Shown one piece after another: positions 44,809-54,048 of a stretch of DNA of 64,000 nt; within the stretch, counting starts at the first letter, position 1; every line of letters starts with the position of its first letter. The position numbers and the translations under genes were made by a program. The notes under the pieces are model-generated. The model was not told where the DNA came from. It searched no databases and worked only from the letters and a program-made list of their open reading frames with translations. The DNA is from Amycolatopsis lurida (GTDB lineage: Bacteria > Actinomycetota > Actinomycetes > Mycobacteriales > Pseudonocardiaceae): contig NZ_FNTA01000004.1 in NCBI RefSeq assembly GCF_900105055.1, positions 4,867,501 to 4,931,500 on the forward strand, written 5' to 3'.

Positions 44809-45390
44809 ATGATGAACAGTGCCGGGAAACACCGCAAGCGTGCGACGATCGGCATCGCGTCCATTCTCGGGGTGGCCGCCATCGCCGCGGCGATGTTCGC
44901 GATCAGCACTCCGGACGGACAGGCCGCGGAAAGCTGCCAGGGACTGGACACCGCCCTCCGGAACAATCTCGGCTTCATCGCGGGCCAGCAGGCGGATCCG
45001 GACGCGCAGTCCGCGGCGCGGATCGCGAACCGGCAGGCTGTCGTCGACCTCATCCAGCAGCGCCGCGAAGCCGCGGGATGCACCGAGGACGTCCAGGCAG
45101 ACGCCATCGCGGGAGAGGCCGTCGAGCAGGCGGCAGGGGAAGGCGAAGTCGTCTGCCCGGGCTCCACGGTGACGCTGTCCGGCGAGGGCGGCGCGCCCGC
45201 GGCGTCCAGCAGCGAGTTCCCGGCGGGCACCAAACTGAAGGTGACGAACCTGGACAACGACAAGTCCACGACCGTCGAGGTCACCGGCGTTTCCGGCAGC
45301 TGCGCGCTGCTGAACAACGCGGCCTTCGAGCAGGTCCGCGAACCCGGGAAGTTCCTGATCCGCCGGGCCACCATCGAGCGGGTCGGCTGA
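44809..45390 (+). CDS. secreted protein with a possible double-psi-barrel-like C-terminal domain
   Basis: This is a 193-residue protein with an amino-terminal signal or anchor (about 13-40, IGIASILGVAAIAAAMFAI, cut near GQAAE). A helical part with two Cys (about 43 and 85) is followed by a beta-rich C-terminal domain, also with two Cys. KLKVTNLDNDKSTTVEVTGV resembles the core of RlpA/expansin-like double-psi barrels, but the catalytic Asp of lytic members is not evident. GGAGG lies eight bases before the ATG. No function is assigned. The neighbouring M23 peptidase makes a cell-wall role plausible. Confidence 0.75.
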   Translation: MMNSAGKHRKRATIGIASILGVAAIAAAMFAISTPDGQAAESCQGLDTALRNNLGFIAGQQADPDAQSAARIANRQAVVDLIQQRREAAGCTEDVQADAIAGEAVEQAAGEGEVVCPGSTVTLSGEGGAPAASSSEFPAGTKLKVTNLDNDKSTTVEVTGVSGSCALLNNAAFEQVREPGKFLIRRATIERVG

Positions 45391-45444
45391 GACACCCGCA
45401 CCGGGACGGGGAAGACGCGGACGGTCCGGTGCGGAGGCGGCGCG

Positions 45445-45479
45445 AGTCCTCCTGGTCCCCTCGGCCAGGAGGGCTCGTG
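45445..45479 (+). terminator. hairpin after the secreted-protein gene
   Basis: GTCCTCCTGG and CCAGGAGGGC flank a loop of about 9 nt, about 55 bases after the stop. No T-run follows. It is a probable terminator, between two genes on the same strand. Confidence 0.65.
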
Positions 45480-45546
45480 GTCGTTTGTATCTCGCTTGTA
45501 CGCCCTTTCGGGACGCTTCTCGCGAAACGCCGAGAAAGGACTTCCG

Positions 45547-46455
45547 ATGAGATTCAGACGAGTGGTCACGGCGGCCGCCACCGCCTTGCTGGGCATGGCC
45601 GGGCTGGCGATCACCGCGACGTCGGCCGAGGCCGCCGTCGGGCCGCGTCCCAACTTCCAGCTCCCGTTCCCCTGCAACCAGGTGTGGAACGGCGACAACG
45701 ACAACAGCAGCGCGCACCGGGCCTACGAGATCGACTTCAACCGCGGCGGCTCGGCGGGGGCGGACCTCGGTGACACCGTGGTCGCGGCCGCGGCGGGCAA
45801 GGTCGTCATCTCGGCGCACCAGGGGTCGGACAACGGGTTCGGCAATCTGGTGAAGATCGACCACGGTGGGGGATGGTCGACCTACTACGCGCACCTGAAG
45901 GTCCGCTCGGTCGCGCTCAACGCGCAGGTCGCGCAGGGGCAGAAGATCGGCGAGGTCGGCAACACCTCCAAGCCGGGCAACAACATCAGCCCGCACCTGC
46001 ACTACGAGGTCCGCACCAACGACTCGTCGTGGCCGAGCAACATCAAGCCCGCGTACTTCAACGGCGTGAAGTTCGGCTACCCGAACGCCAACGTGACCTC
46101 GAAGAACACCTGCAGCGGCAACGGGAATCCCAACCCGTACGACGCCGTCGAGGTGTGCGGCGACGGCTACAAGGTGATCGACTCGCAGGCACTCGGCAGC
46201 GCCGCGACCGCGTACCTGCTGTACAACGGCACGACCAAGAACAACTGCGTCACCACCATCAAGTCCACCTCGGTCGGCACGGGCAGCGCGGTTTCGGCCT
46301 TCCTCGAAGTCCAAGGTTCGGCGAGGAAGACAGACTCCGGCAGCTTCGAGTACTACGCGGGCCCGGTGAGCGCGGCCGCCGGCGCGAAGTGCGTCCGGTG
46401 GGGCGGCTCGGCGGGTTCCAACAGCTACGAATCGCCTTTCGAGCACTGCACCTGA
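45547..46455 (+). CDS. secreted M23-family metallopeptidase
   Basis: This is a 302-residue exported protein with a signal peptide (about 1-30, cut near AEA-AV). The LytM/M23 domain (about 35-170) has the zinc ligands H and D in SAHRAYEIDFNRGG and H-x-H in ISPHLHYEVR. It also contains the DTVVAAAAGKVVISAHQG stretch of the family. The last 120 residues form a Cys-containing accessory domain (six Cys) of unknown type. It should cut peptide cross-links in the cell wall. AAAGGA precedes the ATG at 45547. It converges on menC. Confidence 0.93.
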   Translation: MRFRRVVTAAATALLGMAGLAITATSAEAAVGPRPNFQLPFPCNQVWNGDNDNSSAHRAYEIDFNRGGSAGADLGDTVVAAAAGKVVISAHQGSDNGFGNLVKIDHGGGWSTYYAHLKVRSVALNAQVAQGQKIGEVGNTSKPGNNISPHLHYEVRTNDSSWPSNIKPAYFNGVKFGYPNANVTSKNTCSGNGNPNPYDAVEVCGDGYKVIDSQALGSAATAYLLYNGTTKNNCVTTIKSTSVGTGSAVSAFLEVQGSARKTDSGSFEYYAGPVSAAAGAKCVRWGGSAGSNSYESPFEHCT

Positions 46456-46475
46456 TCTTCTCCCGACAGCGTGAG

Positions 46476-46522
46476 ATGAAGGACGCTTTCATGGCGAAAT
46501 TCGTTGTGAAAGCGTCCTTCAT
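46476..46522. repeat. inverted repeat at the junction with menC
   Basis: The arms ATGAAGGACGCTTTCA (46476-46491) and its complement (46507-46522) pair perfectly over 16 bp around a 15-nt loop. The right arm covers the stop codon of menC. It probably terminates both convergent genes. Confidence 0.8.
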
Positions 46523-47463
46523 GGCGTCCGGAGGTGGGCGCGGACGCGGGTGAGGCGGGCTTCCCAGGCCGCCCGGACGTCCGGGGCGGCGGCGTGAGCC
46601 GCGAACAGGTCGGGAGCGGGAGCCTGAAGCGGCACCGGCAGCTGACCGTCCACAGGAGACAGTGAGTCGCCGCAGACATCCCCCGTCAGCAAGGACATCG
46701 TGCCCAGTCCGCAGGCGAAGTCCAAAGTGGGCAGTGCACCCGCGAGCGCCAGCCCGGCGGCGAGACCGACGCTCGTCTCGACGGCGGACGACACCACGCA
46801 CGGCAGCCCGCACGCTTCGGCGACCTCCAGCGCTCGCCGGACCCCGCCCAGCGGAGCGACCTTCAGCACGGCGATGTCGGCCGCTCCCGCCACGGCCACC
46901 TTGAGCGGATCCTCGGCCCGGCGGATCGATTCGTCCGCGGCGATCCGCACGCCGACCCGGCGCCGGACGTCGGCGAGCTCCTCGATCGACGGGCACGGCT
47001 GCTCGGCGTATTCGAGCCCGCCCGCCGCGCGGTCCAGTTCACCGATGGCCTTGACCGCGGTGTCCACGTCCCAGGCCATGTTCGCGTCGACGCGGACCGC
47101 GCCCCGAGGGCCCAGCGCGGACCGCACCGCCTCCACCCGGGCGCAGTCCTCGGCGAGGCTCACCCGCGGGTCGGCGACCTTCACCTTCGCCGTACGGCAA
47201 CCCGACGCGGACACGAGTTCGTACGCCTTGTCCGGGGACACCACCGGGACGGTCGCGTTCACCTCGACGCTCTCCCGCACCGGCGACGGCCAGCCGCGTT
47301 CGCTCGCCTCCAGCGCGGACGCCAGCCACGGCGCGCTCTCGGCGTCGGAGTAGTCGGAGAACGGGCAGAATTCGCCCCAGCCCGCTTCGCCGCGGAGCAG
47401 CAGTCCTTCACGGACGGTGATGCCGCGGAACCGCGTGCGCAGGGGGATCGCGTAGACGTCCAT
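46519..47463 (-). CDS. menC: o-succinylbenzoate synthase MenC
   Basis: This is a 314-residue enolase-superfamily enzyme that dehydrates SHCHC to o-succinylbenzoate in menaquinone synthesis. The active-site residues are visible: the Lys pair in CRTAKVKVAD (about 94), Asp in VRVDANMAWD (about 122), Glu in EYAEQPC, Asp in IAADESIR and the second Lys in IAVLKVAPLGG. Length fits actinobacterial MenC. No other men gene lies nearby. It is divergent from the AfsR-type gene that follows. Confidence 0.93.
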   Translation of the reverse strand: MDVYAIPLRTRFRGITVREGLLLRGEAGWGEFCPFSDYSDAESAPWLASALEASERGWPSPVRESVEVNATVPVVSPDKAYELVSASGCRTAKVKVADPRVSLAEDCARVEAVRSALGPRGAVRVDANMAWDVDTAVKAIGELDRAAGGLEYAEQPCPSIEELADVRRRVGVRIAADESIRRAEDPLKVAVAGAADIAVLKVAPLGGVRRALEVAEACGLPCVVSSAVETSVGLAAGLALAGALPTLDFACGLGTMSLLTGDVCGDSLSPVDGQLPVPLQAPAPDLFAAHAAAPDVRAAWEARLTRVRAHLRTP

Positions 47464-47520
47464 CGGTACCGATCATGCCACTGTGGGAATCACGTGCCGT
47501 TTGTCTCGGTTCCGGACAGA

Positions 47521-50343
47521 ATGAGCGACGTGGCACTCGACTTTCGCGTGCTGGGGCCCACGGAGGTCACGGCGGACGGGCTGCCGGTGCCCTTGGGCGG
47601 CAGCAGGCCGCTCATCGTGCTGGCGGGCCTGTTGCTGCGCGCGAACACGGTGGTGCCGGTCGAGGAACTGGGCCGCTGGCTGTGGCCGGACGACCGGCGG
47701 CGGTCCAAGGGAGCCCTGCAGACCTACATCCTGCGGGTCCGCCGCGCGCTCGGTGACGAGGTCACCATCCGCACGGAACGCGGCGGCTACCTGCTCGAAC
47801 TCGACGAGAAGCTGCTCGACCTCGCTCGTTTCCGGTCACTCGCCACGGCCGGGACGGAGGCCGCGCGGGACGGCGACCTGCGCGGGGCCGCGGACCGGTT
47901 CGCCGCCGCGCTGTCCGAGTGGCGTGGCCCGGCATTGCAGAACGTCCACTCCGAAGCGCTGCTTCGGGACGAAGCCGATCAGCTGGGTGAAGAGCGGCTG
48001 CGCGTGCGTGAGCAGTGGGCCGACGCGCTCATCGCCCTCGGCGATCACGCCACCGTCGTTCCCGAACTGACCAGGTTGTGCCGCGAGAACCCGCTGCGGG
48101 AGCGGCTGCACGAGCAGCTGATGATCGCGCTCTACCGCTCCGGCAGACAGGCCGAGGCGCTGAAGGTCTACCGCCGGATCGGCGCGGTGCTGGCCGAAGA
48201 ACTCGGCCTCGACCCAGGCGCGTCGCTGCAGCGGGCGCACCAGGCCATCCTGACCGGTGAAGAGTCCGTCGAGACCACATTGGACTCCGGGCTCACGCGG
48301 TACCGGCTCGGCGCCGAGCCGTTGATCCCGCGGCAGCTCCCCGCCGATCTCCGGGTGTTCTCCGGCCGCCAACGCGACCTCAAGGCGCTGCACGGACTCG
48401 TCCCGGAAGCGCTGGACACCGAGCGTTCGACCTCGATCGCGTCGATCGAAGGGATGGGCGGGATCGGAAAGACGACGCTCGCCGTCCATTTCGCGCACGA
48501 GGTCGGAGACCGGTTCCCCGGCGGGCAGGTGTACCTCAACCTGCGCGGCTACGGACCCGGCGAGCCGGTCGAAGCCGCCGCCGCGCTCGAAACCATGCTC
48601 GTCTCCGTCGGTGTCCCCGCGGACCGGATCCCCGCCGACGTCGACGGGCGCGCGGCCACCTGGCGCACCTACAGCGCCGGCCGCCGGATGCTGATCCTGC
48701 TCGACAACGCGGGGAGCACCGAACAGATCAGGCCGTTGCTGCCCGGCCCCGGCTGCCTGGTGCTGGTGACCAGCCGCTGGCAGTTGCAGGCACTCGTGGC
48801 GACCCACGGCGCGCGGCGCCTCGCGCTGGAGGAACTGCCGGACGAGGACGCGATCGCCCTCCTCGCGTCGACGATCGGACTGGACCGCGTCGCCGAAGAC
48901 CCCGAGGCCACCGAACGATTCGTCCGGTACTGCGGCGGGCTGCCGCTGGCCATCCGGATCCTCGCGGTGCGGGCGGCACAGTTCCCGGACCTCGGGTTGC
49001 GGGAGTTCGTCCGGCTGCTGGAAGCCGAACAGGACCGGCTGGGCTCGTTCGACCTCGCCGACGGCGACGAAACGAACATCCGGGCCGTCTTCTCGTACTC
49101 GTACCGGGCGCTCGACGAACGGGCCGCGCGGCTGTTGCGGCTGCTCGGCCTGCCCACCGGTGGCGACTTCAGCGTGCCCGCGGCCGCGGCGGTGGCCGGG
49201 GTCGACATCGCCGAAGCGCACGAGGATCTGGCGAAACTCGCGTCCGCTCACCTGATCGGGCGGTCCAGGCCGGGCCGGTACCAGTTCCACGACCTGATCC
49301 GGGCGTATGCGGCCGAGCTTTCGGCGAAGATCGACGGGCCCGAGGCGCGGACGGCCGTGCTGGACAGGCTGCTCCACGCGTCGCTCGCTTCGGCGTTGAA
49401 CGCGTCGAGGCTCCTGCGTCCGGAACGGCATTACCGGCTCGTGGAACCGGAGCGGTTCGACGGTGCCGGACTGCGGTTCGGGCACTACGAGCAGGCGCTC
49501 GACTGGTTCGACGAGGAGGCGGGGAACCTCATCGCCGCGGTGAACGTCGCGTACCGGGAGCGGCGGTACCGGGAGTGCTGGCAGCTGGCGTGGCTGCTGC
49601 AGTCGTACTTCATCGTGCGGGCGCGGCTGGAGGACTGGCGTTCGGTGTTCGGCGTGGCGCTCCGCGCCGCCCGGGACCTGGGGGACCGTTCCGGCGAGGC
49701 CGCCATCCTCAGCGGGCTCGGCGTGGCCTGCGGCGTCGCCCGCCAATACGGCGACAGCGTCGGCTACCTGAAGCAGGTCGTCGAACTGCAACGGCAGGTC
49801 GGGGACCGGCAAGGTGAGGCGCGGGCCCTCTACAACCTCACGCTGGCCAGCCAGGACCCCGACACCGGATGGGAATACGGGACGCGCGCGTTGCGGCTCA
49901 TCCGGGAGAGCAACGTCGGCGCCGGCATGGAGGCCAGCGCGCTGCAGGCTCTCGGCGACATCTGCACCAAGGCGGGCCGCTTCGAACAGGCACTCGACTT
50001 CGCCGATCAAGCCTTGGCGCTGGAGTCGCACGCGCTCCCCGACGAAGCCCGCTTCACCTTGCACACCAAGGGCACCGCGCTGGTCGGGCTCGGCCGCGGC
50101 GAGGAGGGCATCGCCTGCATGCGGCGCGCCGTCGAGATGTTCTTCGCCCACGGTGAGCTCTACGAGGCGGCCGACGTGCTGGCCCAACTCGGCGGAATCC
50201 ATCTTCGGCTCGGTGATCCCTCGTCGGCGCGGGAGTGCTGGCTGCGTTCGGTCCGGGTGCTGACCGAACTCGCGCATCCCGACGCCGAGGACGTCCGGAC
50301 GAAGCTGGCCTCGCTCGTCGGCGAAACGGCCAAGGCCGAGTGA
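47521..50343 (+). CDS. AfsR/SARP-type regulator with winged helix, BTAD, NB-ARC and TPR
   Basis: This is a 940-residue regulator with all domains present. The OmpR-type winged helix covers about 5-95 (DFRVLGPTEVTADGLPVPLG, LQTYILRVRRALGD). The BTAD domain covers about 100-245 (YRSGRQAEALKVYRRIGAVL). The NTPase has Walker A GMGGIGKTTLAVHFAH (about 315), Walker B RRMLILLDNAG and LVLVTSRWQ. TPR-like helices fill the rest. The start may be 47521 or an in-frame GTG at 47494 or 47530. Such regulators usually activate antibiotic or developmental genes after phosphorylation or ligand binding. No biosynthetic cluster is next to it. It is a paralogue of the gene at the left window edge. Confidence 0.93.
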   Translation: MSDVALDFRVLGPTEVTADGLPVPLGGSRPLIVLAGLLLRANTVVPVEELGRWLWPDDRRRSKGALQTYILRVRRALGDEVTIRTERGGYLLELDEKLLDLARFRSLATAGTEAARDGDLRGAADRFAAALSEWRGPALQNVHSEALLRDEADQLGEERLRVREQWADALIALGDHATVVPELTRLCRENPLRERLHEQLMIALYRSGRQAEALKVYRRIGAVLAEELGLDPGASLQRAHQAILTGEESVETTLDSGLTRYRLGAEPLIPRQLPADLRVFSGRQRDLKALHGLVPEALDTERSTSIASIEGMGGIGKTTLAVHFAHEVGDRFPGGQVYLNLRGYGPGEPVEAAAALETMLVSVGVPADRIPADVDGRAATWRTYSAGRRMLILLDNAGSTEQIRPLLPGPGCLVLVTSRWQLQALVATHGARRLALEELPDEDAIALLASTIGLDRVAEDPEATERFVRYCGGLPLAIRILAVRAAQFPDLGLREFVRLLEAEQDRLGSFDLADGDETNIRAVFSYSYRALDERAARLLRLLGLPTGGDFSVPAAAAVAGVDIAEAHEDLAKLASAHLIGRSRPGRYQFHDLIRAYAAELSAKIDGPEARTAVLDRLLHASLASALNASRLLRPERHYRLVEPERFDGAGLRFGHYEQALDWFDEEAGNLIAAVNVAYRERRYRECWQLAWLLQSYFIVRARLEDWRSVFGVALRAARDLGDRSGEAAILSGLGVACGVARQYGDSVGYLKQVVELQRQVGDRQGEARALYNLTLASQDPDTGWEYGTRALRLIRESNVGAGMEASALQALGDICTKAGRFEQALDFADQALALESHALPDEARFTLHTKGTALVGLGRGEEGIACMRRAVEMFFAHGELYEAADVLAQLGGIHLRLGDPSSARECWLRSVRVLTELAHPDAEDVRTKLASLVGETAKAE

Positions 50344-50399
50344 GGCACGGGCGCCCGGCGTGCCGACCCCCAGTCGCAGCACGCGAGTACGCCCGTGCC
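50344..50399. terminator. hairpin at a convergent junction
   Basis: GGCACGGGCG (50344-50353) and CGCCCGTGCC (50390-50399) are perfectly complementary across a 36-nt loop. They lie directly after the stop of the AfsR-type gene, in the gap before the convergent DUF72 gene. Confidence 0.5.
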
Positions 50400-50458
50400 C
50401 GCACATGTCACCTAACAGGACACCGCTCACTGCGCGCTGACTGTGCAGCTTGCGCGGG

Positions 50459-51274
50459 TCAAACCAGCAATTTCGCGAGGGCGATCGCGTTCTTCGGCGC
50501 TTCCACCTTGACGTCGTTGTCGAAGTAGACGTACGTGTCGCGGTCCCAGCCCTTGATCCTCCGGGCCCACTCCTTCAAGGCCTTGTCGCTGTACCCGCTG
50601 ACGTACAGTTCCTCGTCGCCGTGCAGGCGGACGTACGCGAACTCGTCGCTCGTCATCTCCTCGATGAACGGGAACTTGCCCGCGGTGTCGGCGACCACGA
50701 GCGCGATGCCGTGTTTCCGGAACAGCTCGAGGCTTTCGGGCTCGGCGAAGCTCGGATGCCGCACTTCGACGGCGTGCCGGAGCTTCCGGCGAGGCTTCGG
50801 ATCGGTGTACGGCTCGGCTTTCAGCTTGTCGTCGTGTTCGCTCGCGAGCTTGGCGGCGGCGTGGCTGGTGCGCGGCAACAGTTTGAAGAACGCCTCGACG
50901 CGCTCGGCGTCGAACGCCAGCCGGGGCGGCAGCTGCCAGAGGAGCGGCCCCAGTTTGCGGCCGAGCGCCAGCACCCCGGACGCGAAGAAGTTCGCCAGCG
51001 GCGCCTCGACGTCCCGCAGTTGCTTCATATGCGTGATGAAGCGGCCGCCCTTGACGGCGAAGACGAAGTCGTCCGGCGTCACTTCGGCCCACGAACGGTA
51101 TCGCTCGGGACGCTGCAACGAGTAGAACGAGCCGTTGATCTCCGCCGAGTTCATCCGGGACGACAGGTATTCCAGCTCGCGCCGCTGCACCAGGCCGCGG
51201 GGATAGAAGTCCCCGCGCCACGGTGGGTAGCGCCAGCCCGAAGTGCCGATCCTCAGCTCCGCGACGTCGATCAC
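50459..51274 (-). CDS. DUF72 (YecE-like) protein
   Basis: This is a 271-residue TIM-barrel-like protein. Family motifs are LRIGTSGWRYPPWRGDFYP at the start, NGSFYSLQRPERYRSW (about 47), FVFAVKGGRFITHMKQL, LGPLLWQLPPRL and YVRLHGDEELY, with YVYFDNDVKVEAPKNA at the end. The biochemical role is unknown. Structural similarity to endonuclease IV-type barrels has been discussed for the family. It is transcribed alone and converges on the AfsR-type gene. Confidence 0.92.
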   Translation of the reverse strand: MIDVAELRIGTSGWRYPPWRGDFYPRGLVQRRELEYLSSRMNSAEINGSFYSLQRPERYRSWAEVTPDDFVFAVKGGRFITHMKQLRDVEAPLANFFASGVLALGRKLGPLLWQLPPRLAFDAERVEAFFKLLPRTSHAAAKLASEHDDKLKAEPYTDPKPRRKLRHAVEVRHPSFAEPESLELFRKHGIALVVADTAGKFPFIEEMTSDEFAYVRLHGDEELYVSGYSDKALKEWARRIKGWDRDTYVYFDNDVKVEAPKNAIALAKLLV

Positions 51275-51326
51275 CGCCTTTCCGCGTTGGCCTGATTCCC
51301 CCTCTCCGGCCGGTGCAAACGCCCGC

Positions 51327-52082
51327 TCACGCCCACGAGAACCGCCACCGCCGGGTCTGGACCAGGCTGGAGGCGAACTCGCGGAGATTGCCCGGCTGAC
51401 CGGCGAACGAGGGCAGGCAGAACGCCCGGTGCTCGGCGGCGACGGTGAGCGCGCGGCCCTGGGTGCGCGGCGGCGCGGCCACCGACAGCTCCATCGAGTC
51501 GAAGCCCAGCACCGTGAGCGTCGCGCCGAAACGGTCTTCCCAGCTGCGCAGGACGGCGGACAGCTCGTGCACCTGGTCGGTCGCCTTGATCATGCCCGTC
51601 CAGCCGAGGATCGCCGGGATGTCGGCGGGCCGCTCCGTCTGCACCAGCGCCAGCCGATGCGGCCCGCGCGCGGCCAGGATCGACCCGGTGTTGCCCGCTT
51701 CGGCCAGCGGATCCGCCCGGCGCGCCGGGCGACGGGCGAGCCCGGGGAACTTCGCGCCGAACGGGCGCAGGCAGGCGCCGTCGCAGCACGACGTGTCCCA
51801 CCAGCGGGCCAGCACCTCGGCCGGGTCCACCGAGGCGATCCGGTGGTCGGCGGGGGCGAGCCTGCCGCGGTCGTCGATCCAGTCCTCGCCGTTGGCGGCG
51901 AAGCGCTGGTCGTGCGGGATCAGCACCGGCCAAAGCCCGGAGCGGTCGAACTCGGCGACACAGCCGGTGTAGCGCTCCGGCCTGGCCAACGGCAGGTCCG
52001 AAACCCAGATCCGGCCGTGCCACCGGCCGGGCGGCAGGGTCTGGACGGGCGGCGTACCCGGACGGAACGGTGCGATCGTCAT
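51327..52082 (-). CDS. DUF4253 protein
   Basis: This is a 251-residue soluble protein. The family shows WPVLIPHDQRFAANGEDWID, ARWWDTSCCDGACL (with three Cys close together) and VTVAAEHRAFCLPSFAGQPG near the C-terminus. The last residues, VQTRRWRFSWA, are strongly conserved-looking. The ATG at 52082 follows GAGGGGAAG. An extension to 52139 is not favoured. Function is unknown. It has its own upstream region of about 230 bp containing a small hairpin. Confidence 0.85.
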   Translation of the reverse strand: MTIAPFRPGTPPVQTLPPGRWHGRIWVSDLPLARPERYTGCVAEFDRSGLWPVLIPHDQRFAANGEDWIDDRGRLAPADHRIASVDPAEVLARWWDTSCCDGACLRPFGAKFPGLARRPARRADPLAEAGNTGSILAARGPHRLALVQTERPADIPAILGWTGMIKATDQVHELSAVLRSWEDRFGATLTVLGFDSMELSVAAPPRTQGRALTVAAEHRAFCLPSFAGQPGNLREFASSLVQTRRWRFSWA

Positions 52083-52256
52083 CGGCTTCCCCTCGAACTG
52101 GTGTTCGGTCAACTCTACCCGAACACTAGTTCGAAGCACCGACAGTTTTCGATACCCCGTTTGCGGGATCCCGGGGCGGACGCCTCAGGTGCCTCTGGTG
52201 TCACATGGGCACCACGTTCGTCCACAGTGGACTTTTCGAGGCCGGGAGGTGCTGCC

Positions 52257-52273
52257 GCGAAAGCTACTTTCGC
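52257..52273. repeat. family G small inverted repeat, copy 1
   Basis: GCGAAAG-CTA-CTTTCGC is a perfect 7-bp-arm hairpin between the XPB gene and the DUF4253 gene (same strand). The same core with a C/T change in the loop lies at 61013-61035. Confidence 0.65.
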
Positions 52274-52316
52274 AACGAGTTCTTCACGGAGCGGCCACCC
52301 AAGACCGAAGACCGTC

Positions 52317-53963
52317 CTACATGGGGCGCAGCAGGTCGTCCGCGTCCACGATCCGGTACGCGTACCCCTGTTCCGCCAGGAACCGCTGCCGGTGCGCCGC
52401 GTACTCCGTGTCCACGGTGTCCCGCGAGACGACCGAGTAGAAATGCGCCTGCCGCCCGTCGCCCTTGGGCCGGAGCAGCCGTCCGAGCCGCTGTGCCTCT
52501 TCCTGCCGCGAGCCGAACGTCCCGGAGATCTGGATGGCGACCGACGCCTCCGGCAGGTCGATCGAGAAATTCGCGACCTTCGAAACGACCAGGGTCCTGA
52601 CCTCGCCGCGACGGAACGCGTCGAACAGTTCCTCGCGTTCCTTGTTCCGTGTCGCGCCCTGGATCACCGGCGCGTCGAGTTCGTCGCCGATCATCTCCAG
52701 CTGGTCGAGATAGGCCCCGATGACCAGGGTCGGCTCGCCGGGATGCCGGTCGACCAGCGCTTTGATCACCTTGGTCTTGGTGTCCGCGGTCGCCGCCAGT
52801 TTGTACCGCTCCTCGGCCTCGGCGGTCGCGTACGCGAGCCTTTCGGCGTCCGTCAGCGTCACCCGGACTTCGGTGCATTCCGCCGGTGCGATCCAGCCCT
52901 GCGCCTCGATGTCGCGCCACGGGACGTCGTACCGCTTCGGTCCGATCAGGGAGAACACGTCGCCCTCGCGCCCGTCCTCGCGCACCAAGGTCGCGGTCAG
53001 CCCGAGGCGGCGCCGCGACTGCAGGTCCGCGGTCATCCGGAACACCGGCGCGGGCAGCAGGTGGACCTCGTCGTAGACGACCAGGCCCCAATCCCGCGAA
53101 TCGAACAGGTCCAGATGCTTGTATTCGCCCTTGGTCTTGCGCGTGACCACCTGGTAGGTCGCGATGGTGACCGGCCGGACCTCCTTCTTCTCCCCGGAGT
53201 ATTCGCCGATCTCCTCCTCGGTGAGCGAGGTCCGCGCGACCAGCTCCCGCTTCCACTGCCGTCCGGCGACGGTGTTCGTCACCAGGATCAGTGTGGTCGC
53301 CTTCGCGTGTGCCATGGCCGCGGCGCCGACCAGCGTCTTGCCCGCGCCGCACGGCAGCACGACGACGCCGGAGCCGCCCGCCCAGAACGCCTCGGCGGCC
53401 TTGCGCTGGTAGTCGCGCAGCTCCCAGTCGACCTCGGCGAGGTCGATCGGATGCGCTTCGCCGTCGACGTAGCCGGCGAGGTCCTCGGCGGGCCAGCCGA
53501 CCTTCAGCAGCGCCTGCTTGAGCCGCCCGCGTTCGGACGGATGCACGATGACGGTGTCCTCGTCGATGCGGGCGCCCAGCATCGGGCTGATCTTCTTGTG
53601 CCGGAGGATCTCTTCCAGCACCGCGCGGTCGATGGTCGACATCACCAGGCCGTGCGCCGGGTGGTTCGCGATCTGCAGCCGCCCGAACCGGCCCATCGTG
53701 TCCACGATGTCGATGAGCAGCGGCTGGGGGACGGGGAAGCGCGAGTACGTCGTCAGCGCGTCGACGACCTGTTCGGCGTCGTGGCCCGCCGCGCGGGCGT
53801 TCCACAACGCCAGTGGCGTGATCCGGTAGGTGTGGACGTGCTCGGGCGCGCGTTCCAGTTCGGCGAACGGCGCGATGGCGATCCGCGCGTCGTCGGCCTG
53901 GCTGTTGTCGACCTCGAGGAGCACGGTCTTGTCGGATTGGACGATCAGCGGGCCATCGGTCAC
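52317..53963 (-). CDS. XPB/Rad25-type DNA repair helicase
   Basis: This is a 548-residue superfamily 2 helicase. An amino-terminal damage-recognition-like domain covers about 1-180. Motif I is LPCGAGKTLVGAAAMA (about 207), motif II is VYDEVHLLPAP (DEVH, about 295) and a RED motif sits in LVREDGREGD. The C-terminal RecA domain has motif VI QRLGRLLRPKGDG. It matches Rv0861c of M. tuberculosis in size and layout. It unwinds DNA 3' to 5' in archaeal and mycobacterial relatives. The GTG at 53963 has AAAGGA seven bases upstream. An open extension to 54314 is a shadow of the divergent gene. Confidence 0.93.
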   Translation of the reverse strand: MTDGPLIVQSDKTVLLEVDNSQADDARIAIAPFAELERAPEHVHTYRITPLALWNARAAGHDAEQVVDALTTYSRFPVPQPLLIDIVDTMGRFGRLQIANHPAHGLVMSTIDRAVLEEILRHKKISPMLGARIDEDTVIVHPSERGRLKQALLKVGWPAEDLAGYVDGEAHPIDLAEVDWELRDYQRKAAEAFWAGGSGVVVLPCGAGKTLVGAAAMAHAKATTLILVTNTVAGRQWKRELVARTSLTEEEIGEYSGEKKEVRPVTIATYQVVTRKTKGEYKHLDLFDSRDWGLVVYDEVHLLPAPVFRMTADLQSRRRLGLTATLVREDGREGDVFSLIGPKRYDVPWRDIEAQGWIAPAECTEVRVTLTDAERLAYATAEAEERYKLAATADTKTKVIKALVDRHPGEPTLVIGAYLDQLEMIGDELDAPVIQGATRNKEREELFDAFRRGEVRTLVVSKVANFSIDLPEASVAIQISGTFGSRQEEAQRLGRLLRPKGDGRQAHFYSVVSRDTVDTEYAAHRQRFLAEQGYAYRIVDADDLLRPM

Positions 53964-54048
53964 ATCGTCCTTTATACGTTCCGGCCACACCGGCTCCCGC
54001 CGCGGCACCGCTGGTGGAAGGATATGCGGCAGGTGACTGGAGGGGACC

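Noticed and set aside
47836..50430. A minus-strand open frame of about 860 codons opposite the AfsR-type gene
   Set aside because: The plus-strand gene has intact domains. The antisense product is a composition artefact.
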